Positions 9,065-21,630 are shown, counted from the first letter of the stretch. The stretch: DNA of 64,000 nt from Paenibacillus profundus (GCF_021369635.1 NZ_JAJNBZ010000009.1:73876-137875), one strand, 5' to 3'. Notes: generated from the letters alone by a model not told the origin. Numbers and translations: made by a program.

Positions 9065-10720
9065 ATGAGTGACAGACTGAGCTTTTCCAGATGCCTCAAG
9101 ACGATGATGGACATTACTGGATTGACGGCACGGCGTTTGGCGCATGCGCTTCACTTCGAAGTGTCGTCGGTATATAAATGGATGACCGGGCAGCGGATGC
9201 CGCAGCAGAACAACATGACGAGCCTGTGCCATTCCATCGCCGCTGAAATCGCCGGGCTCATCGTGCCCGATTCCCCGATGGAGGACCGAATCAGACCGCT
9301 GCTGCTGTGCTACGCTCCCGAACCGGAAGAAAGTCATTCTTCCATGCCTCGGAAGAAACAATACGAGCAATGGGTGGAGCACGCTTTGCAGCACGCGTAT
9401 ACGCTCTCCAAATTTTCCAAGCGCAATCACGCATCATGGCCGTTCCAAGCCAACGAATCAGATGAAGTCAGTCCTTTCTTGGCGGAAGCGGATGGACATT
9501 CAATCCAACCTTTGCATGGGACATGTCATCTTCCCATTGGTGCCGAAATTTGCTGCAATTCGCAGAGCTACCATCAAGCGCTGCTTGATATGCTGAAAGA
9601 AGCGGGCAAGGCCGGAGATTCAGCGGACAAACAGTTAGTCAGCATAGTGCGGTGGGGGAGTGATTTGCTGAATGAACCTGAAGACATGCGGAAGGGCCTC
9701 ATCCGTCAGCTCAAGCAGCTATCGCAGCAAGGATGGGAGCTTAGTGTCGGGTATATCCACGATTTATATGATGAGATCTCGTACGACTCGTTCAAAAGGC
9801 TGATAGCCGTGTATCTCGAATGCCCCGAAATCAACTACTTCATGCCGAATAGCAACTATAAGATGGTATCCATTGATAGAGTAACCGTCATATCCGGTGT
9901 TGGAGCATTACTAAGTTATAATCTGCAGGAACAGGGATTTGATCTGACGATTATCGTGCGCAACACAGAGGCAGTAAGCCAGATGCTGACCTATTATCGC
10001 AATGTTTTGAAGACATTCAGGCGGCTCATCCGCACGTATGATCAAGATCCGGCAATCACCACCGATGCGGAGCATTGGAACTATCTGGCGGGTGATATGT
10101 ATCTGTTAACTCGCACCATTCCATCCATATTCATGCCTGACAAGCTGTTCGAACGCATGCTGGAGCATCTGAAGGTTCCTTCATTTACTAATAGCCGCGA
10201 TGAACTGATTCATAATATGCGAGAAAAAAGAGCGCTCATGTTAACCCAAATGTCCAGTTATAAGTTTTACTGCAAGCTGGCCAAGAGCAGCTTCATACAA
10301 TTTGTGCGAACCGGAAAAATGACGTTGTTCGGTGTCGATCTGTGTTTCTCGGTACAGGATCGTATCGAATGCGTCAAACATATTATACATATGCTGGGGT
10401 ATCCCACCGTCAATTTGCTTGTGTACAATCTACAAGATATGGAGCATAAGCGGGTGAGCAGGCTCATCCTGTTTGAAGACAATCAGTTGAAAGTGCAGCT
10501 CCGTGTCAAGCCATCAGGGCACAAAGCGTTCTCTGGGGAAGAGAACGTTCATATTTCGATTGAAGATCCGTTCATTGTCGGCTTGTTCAAACAGAGGTAT
10601 TTGTTGAACTGGGATCATGCGGATTGGAAGTCCAAAGATAAAGCCCATTGGATTCGCTGGTTAGAGAAGCATCTGGCCTGGTTGGAGGACAACAAGACAA
10701 CATTGGACAAATTGAATTGA
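9065..10720 (+). CDS. Unrecognised protein with N-terminal helix-turn-helix
   Basis: 551 residues. The first ~45 residues (LTARRLAHALHFEVSSVYKW then MTGQRMP) look like an XRE-type helix-turn-helix. The remaining ~500 residues match nothing I recognise; they are soluble, rich in aromatic residues and contain no membrane segment or obvious catalytic motif. A TATAAT at 9005-9010 lies about 55 bases upstream. The ribosome site is poor (GAAAGCAG), so the start is uncertain. Probably a cytoplasmic DNA-binding regulator with a novel sensor or effector region; monocistronic. Confidence 0.75.
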   Translation: MSDRLSFSRCLKTMMDITGLTARRLAHALHFEVSSVYKWMTGQRMPQQNNMTSLCHSIAAEIAGLIVPDSPMEDRIRPLLLCYAPEPEESHSSMPRKKQYEQWVEHALQHAYTLSKFSKRNHASWPFQANESDEVSPFLAEADGHSIQPLHGTCHLPIGAEICCNSQSYHQALLDMLKEAGKAGDSADKQLVSIVRWGSDLLNEPEDMRKGLIRQLKQLSQQGWELSVGYIHDLYDEISYDSFKRLIAVYLECPEINYFMPNSNYKMVSIDRVTVISGVGALLSYNLQEQGFDLTIIVRNTEAVSQMLTYYRNVLKTFRRLIRTYDQDPAITTDAEHWNYLAGDMYLLTRTIPSIFMPDKLFERMLEHLKVPSFTNSRDELIHNMREKRALMLTQMSSYKFYCKLAKSSFIQFVRTGKMTLFGVDLCFSVQDRIECVKHIIHMLGYPTVNLLVYNLQDMEHKRVSRLILFEDNQLKVQLRVKPSGHKAFSGEENVHISIEDPFIVGLFKQRYLLNWDHADWKSKDKAHWIRWLEKHLAWLEDNKTTLDKLN

Positions 10721-10937
10721 ATCCAGTAACCACCAAGTGGAACTATTGTCGATTACACACATCGTCAGTGGTTCTTTTTTGCTGTGGACAGGTTGAGGAC
10801 AGACAGCCGGGCTTGCGGACTGGAAAACGCATGAACATCGTCTGTGGACGGCGCTTGGACAAAACGGTCAGATCGCTATGCATCGGAACGGTCTTTTGTT
10901 ACGGTGGAAGCAAATGGCTTAGGAAGGGAGACACTGC

Positions 10938-11624
10938 ATGATAATGGAACTGTCGAGAAGCTTCTATACGAACATGAAGCGGAATCATCGCCAGCAGATC
11001 AAGTGGCAGCAGGCCCAGGCTTTATTTGAAGCGTTGAAATGCCGGGATGCCGATACGGCAATGCATTCCCTCGTTACGGGATATACGTCGGTTCAACTAT
11101 TGATTCACTTACGGTTCCAAGGCGCATTTCTGCAGCATATGCGCATTGATGATGTGTATCTCGGCGGGCTTCTTCATGATATCGGCAAGCTGTCCATGGG
11201 GGATGATATATTAAAATCGGACAAGAAGCTGGACCAATCCCAGCGGGATGAGCTGGAAGGGCACGTGGCGGAGGGAGTGGGCATACTGCGAAAGCTCGGT
11301 ATGGAGAAGGACATTGTGGACCTCTGCCTATATCATCACGAACGCGCAGATGGAAGCGGATATCCAGCCGGCCGGATGGAAGTGCCAGCGATTGGGCGGC
11401 TGGCTGCCGTCGCGGACGTGTATGCGGCAATGAAAGTGCCCAGAGCGTATCAGGATATGGAAAGGTCTGACGCAGATATAATGGGTTATTTCTATTCCAA
11501 TCATGAGCAGTACGATTTGACCATCATCGATGCATTGGCTGAAGTCGTGAAGCAACTGGCACAGAACGGGGGTAAATCGGGGAACATTGGAGAGGTGCAT
11601 GATGAAAAAGGTGCTCGTCGTTGA
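10938..11624 (+). CDS. HD-GYP-domain phosphodiesterase (c-di-GMP hydrolysis)
   Basis: 228 residues made almost entirely of an HD-GYP domain: LHDIGK with its HD near residues 80-81, then YHHERADGSGYPAG near 132-145, the signature that distinguishes HD-GYP c-di-GMP phosphodiesterases from plain HD proteins. No receiver or sensor domain is fused. Instead a stand-alone receiver gene overlaps its 3' end by 23 bases, so the pair probably acts as a split version of an RpfG-type protein. AGGGAG lies just before the ATG. A diguanylate cyclase is encoded elsewhere in the window at 32597. Confidence 0.88.
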   Translation: MIMELSRSFYTNMKRNHRQQIKWQQAQALFEALKCRDADTAMHSLVTGYTSVQLLIHLRFQGAFLQHMRIDDVYLGGLLHDIGKLSMGDDILKSDKKLDQSQRDELEGHVAEGVGILRKLGMEKDIVDLCLYHHERADGSGYPAGRMEVPAIGRLAAVADVYAAMKVPRAYQDMERSDADIMGYFYSNHEQYDLTIIDALAEVVKQLAQNGGKSGNIGEVHDEKGARR

Positions 11625-11955
11625 CGATTCGCTGTTTATGCGGCATGTATTAAAAAATATATTAGAGCGCAATGGTTATGATGTGATAGGCGAGGCGGCC
11701 GATGGCAACGAAGCGGTCTTGCAGTACGAGCGTCTCAAGCCCGAGATTGTAATGATGGACATTACGATGCCGGGCATGGACGGATTAGCTGCGCTGCGTC
11801 AGATCCGCATGAATGATGAACAGGCCAACGTCGTCATGGTGTCAGCGATGGGACAGAGTTATTTTATAAGGGAGTCCTTCTGCGCCGGAGCGAAGGGCTT
11901 CATCATCAAGCCATTTCAAGAAGAGCACCTCGTGGAAACGATAAGCAACTTGTAA
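11602..11955 (+). CDS. Stand-alone CheY-like receiver protein
   Basis: 117 residues from ATG 11602 (an ATG 3 bases earlier sits too close to the GGAGAGG site). All receiver landmarks are present: the acidic pair in VVDDS, phospho-acceptor Asp in MMDITMPGMDG near residue 53, the Thr/Ser position in VMVSAMG and the conserved Lys in IIKPF. No output domain. It overlaps the HD-GYP gene, so it may control that enzyme or be its phosphorylation input; no histidine kinase is adjacent. Confidence 0.9.
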   Translation: MKKVLVVDDSLFMRHVLKNILERNGYDVIGEAADGNEAVLQYERLKPEIVMMDITMPGMDGLAALRQIRMNDEQANVVMVSAMGQSYFIRESFCAGAKGFIIKPFQEEHLVETISNL

Positions 11956-11973
11956 GTTTTATCGACTTTCGAT

Positions 11974-12020
11974 TTGACATAGATGGAATGGCGATCTATA
12001 ATTATCTCGAGTTCAAGATA
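11974..12020 (+). promoter_or_regulatory. Consensus sigma-A promoter with MhqR-like operator at the start site
   Basis: TTGACA (11974-11979), 17 bases, TATAAT (11997-12002): a perfect consensus promoter. Directly overlapping the -10 end and start site is TATCTCGAGTTCAAGATA (12003-12020), which differs at two positions from the MhqR box of Bacillus subtilis as I remember it (TATCTCGAATTCGAGATA). A regulator bound here would block initiation. Confidence 0.7.
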
Positions 12021-12043
12021 AATGTTGAACTCGTTCTTTTTTT
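12008..12043 (+). terminator. Terminator hairpin just after the consensus promoter
   Basis: Perfect 9-bp stem CGAGTTCAA / TTGAACTCG, loop GATAAATG, then TTCTTTTTTT. It can end the HD-GYP/receiver transcript, but it also lies immediately downstream of the promoter at 11974-12002, so it may attenuate that promoter. Confidence 0.8.
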
Positions 12044-12072
12044 GGCAGATATCTCGAATTCGTAATTATAGA
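12042..12072 (+). promoter_or_regulatory. Second possible promoter with half MhqR-like box
   Basis: TTGGCA (12042-12047) and TATAGA (12067-12072) with a long 19-base spacer that contains TATCTCGAATTCG (12050-12062), identical to the first 13 bases of the MhqR box pattern. This lies past the hairpin and about 60 bases before the pirin start, so it could drive the pirin-wrbA pair. Weak spacing keeps confidence moderate. Confidence 0.45.
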
Positions 12073-12132
12073 TTTCGTGATAATTCATACTTCATAGACA
12101 ATGGGTAACAATGATGAAAGGTGGTGTCCAAG

Positions 12133-12906
12133 ATGAAACTTCGCGTTCTGACTCCAGCCGAGCAAGGCTCTGGGGAGTTCGATGGAGGCACGATTATCGA
12201 GCAGAAGCCCATTGGATTTTCCGGAGAAGGATCGGCCATACATCGACTGGGTCCGCTATTTTACTGGGCATGGGCGCATGCGGAAGTGGAAGGCTTTATT
12301 GGCTCGCATCCCCACCAGGCGTTTGAAATTCTCACTTATGTCATTCACGGGCAAGCCTATCACGGAGATTCGCTCGGAACGGAAAGCATAGTTGGTCCTG
12401 GCGGCGCCCAACTCATTCAGGCGGGTTCTGGTGTATATCATCAGGAACGACTCGTAGGCCCAGACGCTGAGCTATTCCAGATCTGGTTTGAACCGAATAT
12501 TCGGGACGCGCTGCGCAGAGATCCACAGTACGCCGCATATGAGGATCATAAGCTTCCAAAGCAAGAGCAAGAGGGAGTGACGGTGAAGACCGTCATCGGC
12601 GGGTCATCTCCCATTCATATCGTGGCTGATGCCGGGATGTGGGACGTATCGTTGGCGCCGGGCGCTTCATACGTGCACTCTCTATGCCCTAACCGAACAC
12701 TGGCAGTTCTAGCCGTGAGAGGCGGCGGGAAGTGCTCCGCCGATGATGCTGGCGCACAATCATTCGAGGAGAAGGATTTCCTCGTTCTTCGTTCGGAAGA
12801 AGACGGTCAGGTCCATTTTGCCGCCCAAGGCGCCAACGGATTGCAGATAGTCCTCATTGAAGTTCCGACAGAAGTAGACTATCCGTTATATCCGAAGAAA
12901 CCATAA
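12133..12906 (+). CDS. Pirin-family bicupin protein
   Basis: 257 residues from ATG 12133, with GAAAGGTGG about 9 bases upstream; in-frame GTGs at 12121/12124 fall inside that site. The N-terminal cupin has the pirin pattern HPHQAFEILTYVIHG and an EFQIW-like LFQIWFEP. Pirins are metal-binding cupins, several with quercetinase activity. The quinone reductase gene is 29 bases downstream and MhqR-like boxes lie upstream, so a role in handling quinones or aromatic electrophiles is likely (inference). Confidence 0.9.
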   Translation: MKLRVLTPAEQGSGEFDGGTIIEQKPIGFSGEGSAIHRLGPLFYWAWAHAEVEGFIGSHPHQAFEILTYVIHGQAYHGDSLGTESIVGPGGAQLIQAGSGVYHQERLVGPDAELFQIWFEPNIRDALRRDPQYAAYEDHKLPKQEQEGVTVKTVIGGSSPIHIVADAGMWDVSLAPGASYVHSLCPNRTLAVLAVRGGGKCSADDAGAQSFEEKDFLVLRSEEDGQVHFAAQGANGLQIVLIEVPTEVDYPLYPKKP

Positions 12907-12935
12907 ATCAAAACGTTTAAAGGAGCGTGTCTTAC

Positions 12936-13550
12936 ATGTCCAATGTCAAATTAGCGATTATTTATTACAGTTCCACTGGAACGAACTATCAATTGGCACA
13001 AATGGCAGCAGAAGGTGCGAAGGCAGCGGGAGCAGAAGTGAAAATAGTGAAGGTGCAGGAACTGGCTCCAGAATCCGTGATCGCTGGCAACCCGGCTTGG
13101 AAAGCCCATGTGGATGCCACACAGGACGTGCCAGTCGTGACGCATGATGACCTGACGTGGGCTGATGCGATCATATTCAGCATTCCGACCCGATTCGGCA
13201 ATATGCCGGCTCAGATGAAGCAATTCCTCGATACGACAGGCGGCTTATGGTTCCAAGGGAAACTCGCTAATAAGGTTGTAAGTTCAATGACCTCCGCTCA
13301 GAATCCACATGGCGGCCAAGAGCAGACCATTCTGTCTCTCTATACTACGATGCACCATTGGGGAGCAATTGTAGCTACACCTGGGTATACGGATCCTAGC
13401 ATCTTTGCCGCAGGCGGCAATCCATACGGAACTAGTGTTACGGTGGACCAGGATGGCAATATGGTAGAGAATGTGCGCGAAGCGGTCATGCACCAAGCGA
13501 AGCGTACTGTAACGGTTGCCGAGTGGGTGAAGAAAGGCTTGCAGGGCTAA
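12936..13550 (+). CDS. wrbA: WrbA-type NAD(P)H:quinone oxidoreductase
   Basis: 204 residues from ATG 12936 with AAAGGAG about 11 bases upstream. A flavodoxin-like fold is shown by the FMN phosphate loop YYSSTGTNYQLA near the start, the PTRFGNMPAQMKQFLD segment and the TTMHHWGAI segment typical of WrbA (type IV NQO). The enzyme carries out two-electron reduction of quinones, avoiding semiquinone radicals. Co-transcribed with the pirin gene. Confidence 0.93.
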   Translation: MSNVKLAIIYYSSTGTNYQLAQMAAEGAKAAGAEVKIVKVQELAPESVIAGNPAWKAHVDATQDVPVVTHDDLTWADAIIFSIPTRFGNMPAQMKQFLDTTGGLWFQGKLANKVVSSMTSAQNPHGGQEQTILSLYTTMHHWGAIVATPGYTDPSIFAAGGNPYGTSVTVDQDGNMVENVREAVMHQAKRTVTVAEWVKKGLQG

Positions 13551-14019
13551 TATTATGTCCCATTGGAAAATATACATTAGAATGTATCGATTGAGCGGCT
13601 AAACGGCATGTGGACTGTATTTTATACAGTGGATCTGGCTGGGTTCAGCGAATTCTGCGGAATGAATGGCAAAGTACTGTATGAATTCCAATGGAATCTA
13701 CCGTAATGAGGTCCAAGAGCTGTTTTCATTGTACTAAATCCAATGGGTGGGACAAGAAACAAAGCTGGAACGCCAAACCTTCGGCGAACCTAATAATAAA
13801 ACTGATCCAAATCAATTTTTAGATGTAAGCATGATACATCAAGGTCGGGGGATAATCCCCGGCCTTTTTTGCCGATTGGGAGCCTAAATGAAAAAAACGT
13901 GGTCTAAGCTGGTAACGACAGTTTGTGAAGCACCTTCATAGATAGGCAAGAGGAATAATGTAAGGATGGCGAACCATAATAAGGGAGATTCACATCTCAC
14001 GTAAAGGTTGGTCATCCTT
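13551..14019. other. Intergenic region with one terminator
   Basis: 469 bases without a supportable gene. It holds the terminator at 13843-13870. Short reading frames here (for example a 32-codon frame from about 13608) lack ribosome sites. A GGGAGA and AAAGG precede the next gene. Confidence 0.6.
13843..13870 (+). terminator. Terminator of the pirin-wrbA operon
   Basis: GC-rich stem GGTCGGGG / CCCCGGCC with loop GATAAT, followed by TTTTTT. Confidence 0.88.
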
Positions 14020-14595
14020 ATGAATCTGTTCACTCCATCTATTCCATTTCAGCCGGCTCTCTCTGGAGTGGAGGATGCGCTCGCGCTCCTCTTTTACTTT
14101 ATGCTCTACTCCTTTGGCGGATGGGTATTGGAACAAGTATACAGTTGGTTCACGACGGGAACCTTTTGGAAAGAAGGCTTCCTATGGGGACCATTCAAAC
14201 CGATGTACGGTATTGCACCGGTCCTCTTGTTGCTCTACGCGGAGCGGGGAGCGCATTGGAGCACCATGCTCCTCTTATGCTTCATCATCCCCTCGGCCGT
14301 CGAATATATAAGCGGATTGATGCTGCAGAAAGTATTTTACCGTCAATGGTGGGACTACTCGGAGTATCCGCTTCAGCTGCACGGACATTTATGTTTGCAG
14401 TTCTCACTTTATTGGCTCCTCCTGTCCTTTGCCGTCGTACACTGGGTTCAGCCTTGGGTAGCGGCGCTATATGGTCATTTGTCGGTCGTATGGAACATGC
14501 TGTGTCCTATGTTTATGCTCTATTTCTTGACCGATGTGGCATGGACCTTCTGGAGCCGCCGGAGACGGGGCAAATGGATGATGTCTAATCGGTAA
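14020..14595 (+). CDS. CmpB-type putative ABC-transporter membrane protein (PF06541-like)
   Basis: 191 residues from ATG 14020 (AAAGG 12 bases upstream; TTG at 14008 would add four residues). Five or so hydrophobic segments and the ordered family motifs YSFGGWVLE, GFLWGPFKPMYG, SAVEYISG, WWDYS and HGHLCLQFSLYW identify the putative ABC transporter type IV / CmpB family, common in Firmicutes and without a firmly known function. Followed by a terminator; monocistronic. Confidence 0.85.
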   Translation: MNLFTPSIPFQPALSGVEDALALLFYFMLYSFGGWVLEQVYSWFTTGTFWKEGFLWGPFKPMYGIAPVLLLLYAERGAHWSTMLLLCFIIPSAVEYISGLMLQKVFYRQWWDYSEYPLQLHGHLCLQFSLYWLLLSFAVVHWVQPWVAALYGHLSVVWNMLCPMFMLYFLTDVAWTFWSRRRRGKWMMSNR

Positions 14596-14770
14596 AAGGT
14601 GATACATATCGGTGCTGAAAAGTGTCCTTTTTGAACAGGCACTTTAACTCATTGGGATGAAACTGTACGGGGATGGCTCGGATTCAAAGGCGATCGCCTG
14701 GTCTCTCCAGCGGCCCCCCTCCACCCCTATTTGTTTCGTTGTCAACCTTAATGGGGCTTCACAATAGCCT

Positions 14771-14806
14771 AAACCAGCCTAAAAAAGGCTGGTTTATTTT
14801 ATTCTA
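14771..14806 (+). terminator. Terminator after CmpB-type gene
   Basis: Stem AAACCAGCCT / AGGCTGGTTT with a short A-rich loop, then ATTTTATTCT and a long T-run. Confidence 0.85.
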
Positions 14807-14811
14807 TTTTT

Positions 14812-14926
14812 TTTTACTAAAACGCACATGTGAGATATAAATGCGTCACCTTATTGGTAAAAGTTTTACTAAAAGATATTGATAACAAGTAAAACAAATG
14901 GTAAAGTTTCATTGTAAACGATTGCA
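14812..14926 (+). promoter_or_regulatory. lacZ promoter with LacI-type operator and cre site
   Basis: Near-palindrome TTGGTAAAAGTTTTACTAA (14854-14872), one mismatch between arms, plus a lone TTTTACTAAAA (14812-14822). A promoter TTGATA (14879-14884), 17 bases, TAAAGT (14902-14907) follows. TTGTAAACGATTGCA (14912-14926) fits the catabolite-response consensus WTGNAANCGNWNNCW at every position and covers the expected start site, so CcpA repression is likely. Matching ACTAAA half-sites precede the LacI-family gene at 18308. Confidence 0.78.
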
Positions 14927-14931
14927 ATTAA

Positions 14932-18147
<3,216 letters not shown>

Positions 18148-18154
18148 GCCCCAT

Positions 18155-18190
18155 TCCCGCTATCCGACAGGGTGGCGGGTTTTCGTTGTT
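18155..18190 (+). terminator. Possible weak terminator after lacZ
   Basis: Five-base stem CCCGC / GCGGG followed by TTTTCGTTGTT. Short stem, imperfect T-run. Confidence 0.45.
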
Positions 18191-18199
18191 ATGGGTCTA

Positions 18200-18230
18200 T
18201 TTACTAAATCATATTTATTTTTACTAAAAA
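18200..18230 (+). promoter_or_regulatory. LacI-type operator half-sites before the regulator gene
   Basis: TTTACTAAA (18200-18208) and TTTTACTAAAAA (18219-18230) repeat the half-site found in the lacZ operator, which suggests autoregulation. Confidence 0.55.
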
Positions 18231-18301
18231 ACAAAGTACAATCAAGGGGATAGCTGTGCATGACAATGCGTGATAATGAAAGTATTGGTATATGGAGTTG
18301 A

Positions 18302-19351
<1,050 letters not shown>

Positions 19352-19470
19352 GGCTTACTTCTCTAACCCCGACGTTAGTCTAGGTTATATTCCCGACGCA
19401 GGATTGTGTTGGAAAGCTCATTCAACCTATACAATGAAGAAACAAAGAAATATATGGGTTGGTGAGTATA

Positions 19471-20061
19471 GTGAGCGACAGGAATATTTATATTCTTCTT
19501 ACAGATACAGGGACGTTGCTGTCCAAAATGATAAAAATGTATACAAAAGCTCCGCTTAATCATGTGTCGGTTGCGTTCGATGCAGATTTGAAAGAGATAT
19601 ACAGCTTCGGGCGCAGACATTCGGTCAATCCGTTTGTTGGCGGATTTGTGAAGGAGCAGGTTCATGGCAGCCTCATTCGCGCTGACAGGCGGCCTACATT
19701 GTGCGCTCTATATCGCTGCAGCGTAACGAGCGACAGATATGAGCAGATCCGCAGGCGCGTACAGCAAATGGAAGAGAGCCAGGAGCAATATAAATACAAT
19801 TTGCTGGGCCTGTTCGGCATTCCATTTAACCTACATATTGAGCGGGAGAACGCATATTTCTGCTCCCAATTTGTCGCGGCGCTGTTTCAGGAGAGCGGAA
19901 TGAAGCTGGTCAACAAATCCGCGGCGCTCGTTACGCCAGATGATTTCAGAAAGTCGGAGTCGCTCCAGTTGGTATTTAAAGGCGACTTGCGAAATAAAAT
20001 AAATCATCAAGTTGGATCTGCGCGCTCTCCGTTCCAGCACAGATGGTATCGTAGTGCGTAA
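19471..20061 (+). CDS. Permuted papain-like (NlpC/P60 or YiiX-type) hydrolase
   Basis: 196 residues from GTG 19471 (GGTGAG 6 bases upstream; TTG 19459 and GTG 19462 are alternatives). The order of catalytic motifs is permuted: a His in LNHVSVAF near residue 30 precedes the probable Cys in AYFCSQFVAALF near residue 135, as in the YiiX/YebB/LRAT-like group. No signal peptide. Such proteins are putative amidases or peptidases; the substrate here is unknown. Confidence 0.7.
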   Translation: MSDRNIYILLTDTGTLLSKMIKMYTKAPLNHVSVAFDADLKEIYSFGRRHSVNPFVGGFVKEQVHGSLIRADRRPTLCALYRCSVTSDRYEQIRRRVQQMEESQEQYKYNLLGLFGIPFNLHIERENAYFCSQFVAALFQESGMKLVNKSAALVTPDDFRKSESLQLVFKGDLRNKINHQVGSARSPFQHRWYRSA

Positions 20062-20248
20062 TCCCAATAATGCTGACGCCTAAGCCAAATAATAAGATAC
20101 AGAAGGGCCTCGCCTATATCGCTGCTCCATCTTTCTTTGCTGAAGTGGATGATGCTGTTATAAGGAAGGCCTTCTTTGTTCAATCACGAGGATAGCATAG
20201 CACGACCCACGTGACCGCATTGGGGAGAATCTCCTGGAACGGCCACCG
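20062..20248. other. Intergenic region
   Basis: Contains partly complementary segments AGAAGGGCCT (about 20101) and AAGGCCTTCT (about 20163) followed by a short T-stretch; this could end transcription but the loop is over 50 bases. Nothing else supportable. Confidence 0.35.
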
Positions 20249-20431
20249 CTACTCCGCATCACGCAATGCTTGATCACTGCCCATAAGAGCACATATCCCT
20301 GTAAATACGAATCCGATACATGCAAACAGTGTCGTTCTCAGCAGCAGCGACATCCATATTCGCCCCCAAGGCGCGGCTGTATGCTGCGGCAGACCCCGCG
20401 TCCGCACGGCGCCGCTCCCTGACTTCATCAT
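20249..20431 (-). CDS. Small membrane protein, hypothetical
   Basis: 60 residues. In favour of a real gene: on the minus strand AAAGGTGA lies 5 bases before the ATG, and the protein has one clear hydrophobic segment (about residues 27-50, LLLRTTLFACIGFVFTGICA). No family is recognised. It stands alone between two oppositely oriented genes. Confidence 0.45.
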   Translation of the reverse strand: MMKSGSGAVRTRGLPQHTAAPWGRIWMSLLLRTTLFACIGFVFTGICALMGSDQALRDAE

Positions 20432-20591
20432 TTTTCACCTTTTGAATGCAGCTCATCTCATCTGCGAATTTGCCGTTTCTTGTTTTAGAGTCCAGGAAAA
20501 TATACCATGTGGCAGGCAGGAAGCTCTCACGCTGCAGGATGATCCCGCATCTGGCTGCAGAAGCAAATTTGCGCGTTCATTGCAGCTTGAA

Positions 20592-20660
20592 TTGCGGGGA
20601 TAAACGTGGTAGCTTTATAAATGATAATTAATTGATAATGATTATCATAATCACTTATGA
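20592..20660 (+). promoter_or_regulatory. Fur box and promoter region of the heme-utilisation gene
   Basis: GATAATGATTATCATAATC (20634-20652) matches the 19-base Fur consensus GATAATGATTATCATTATC at 18 positions. Candidate promoter elements are TTGCGG (20592) with TATAAA (20616), or TTGATA (20632) with TTATGA (20655); in both cases the box overlaps or follows the promoter. Iron-dependent repression of the next gene is expected. Confidence 0.88.
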
Positions 20661-20684
20661 AAGTGATAAATGGGGGGAGCTTGT

Positions 20685-21182
20685 ATGGAGTTTACGATAG
20701 ATCTCGCAAAGTATAAGCAGCATTATCTTGAGTTCATAGATAACCGGAAGACGCTCATTATCAGCTCGACGTATGAGCACGGGGAGCCGTTTGTAAGCTA
20801 CGCCCCTTTCGTCAAGAAGGACGGAAAACTATACATATACATTAGCCGAATCGCCGATCATTACCGCCTTATCGAGCACAGCACTTGCCTTCACGTCATG
20901 CTGCTGGCGGATGAATCGGAATCGCCGAACTTGTTCGGCTTGGAGCGCGTCCGCTTGAGATGCGTGCCGAGGTATATCGGTAACGAGGGATCTGATTCCA
21001 TCTTTGAACTGTTCGAGGAACGTCACAGCGCAAAGCTGATGAATGTCCTGCGCGGTCTCGACTTTTCCCTATTCGAGCTGACGCCGGGACAAGGTCGCTA
21101 TGTCGTCGGATTCGGCAAGGCGTTTGATGTGGACCTGGACGGCAATCTGTTCACGCAGACGGTAGCTGATAAGAAGAAGTAG
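20685..21182 (+). CDS. HugZ/HutZ-type heme-iron utilisation protein (split-barrel)
   Basis: 165 residues from ATG 20685; the ATG at 20670 is rejected because GGGGGGAG, the ribosome site, follows it. The sequence fits the pyridoxamine-phosphate-oxidase-like split barrel: LIISSTYEHGEPFVSYAPFV, LYIYISRIADHYRLIEH and GQGRYVVGFGKAFDVD, typical of HugZ/HutZ heme-degrading enzymes. It lacks the C-terminal extension with the heme-ligand His of the longer HugZ. The Fur box upstream supports a role in iron acquisition from heme. Its 3' end runs directly into a lipase remnant. Confidence 0.85.
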   Translation: MEFTIDLAKYKQHYLEFIDNRKTLIISSTYEHGEPFVSYAPFVKKDGKLYIYISRIADHYRLIEHSTCLHVMLLADESESPNLFGLERVRLRCVPRYIGNEGSDSIFELFEERHSAKLMNVLRGLDFSLFELTPGQGRYVVGFGKAFDVDLDGNLFTQTVADKKK

Positions 21183-21569
21183 CGGCGGTTTGGCGCAATA
21201 TGCTGCCGCCAAGCATGATGGGACGCGGTCACGTACAGCGCGCCGAGCGTTATGAATCTACTGCCGGACGGATTGGCGGCACAAGCGAGAAGCGGTGATT
21301 TCGATGGCCCAATCATCAACTACGTGAATCCGAAGGACGCTATTGGAGCGGGCCCCTTCGAGGAGTATGAGCGTCATGTCGGAGCCACCTATTATTTGGG
21401 GGAGGACTTCGAGACGGCCAATGGCAAATATGATGGCATGCGCGGCTGCATTGCTCGCTTCATCGACTCCATTTCCGGCGATAATTATCGCTCGATGGAG
21501 CACTACATGTTCAACGCAGACGGCTCGTATCGATTGCGGAGGAGACGACCGGAGAATTGCATCGCATGA
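21181..21569 (+). pseudogene. Truncated, frameshifted alpha/beta-hydrolase (lipase-like) remnant
   Basis: Starting at 21181, overlapping the previous stop codon, frame 1 reads SGGLAQYAAAKHDG, the segment right after the nucleophile Ser of class-3-like lipases. From 21222 the third frame continues DAVTYSAPSVMNLLPDGLAA, then PIINYVNPKDAIGAG and a plausible lipase C-terminus to 21569. One base at the GGGA near 21220 puts the parts out of frame, and the N-terminal half including the nucleophile is missing. The junction with the HugZ-like gene suggests a deletion that removed the front of this gene. Confidence 0.6.
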
Positions 21570-21630
21570 AGGAATGGTATGTGGATCATGAATGCGCTGA
21601 ACAAGCAGGGTTAATATCAGGAGTAAAAGC

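Noticed and set aside
13608-13706. 32-codon frame between wrbA and the CmpB-type gene
   Set aside because: No ribosome site and no recognisable sequence features.
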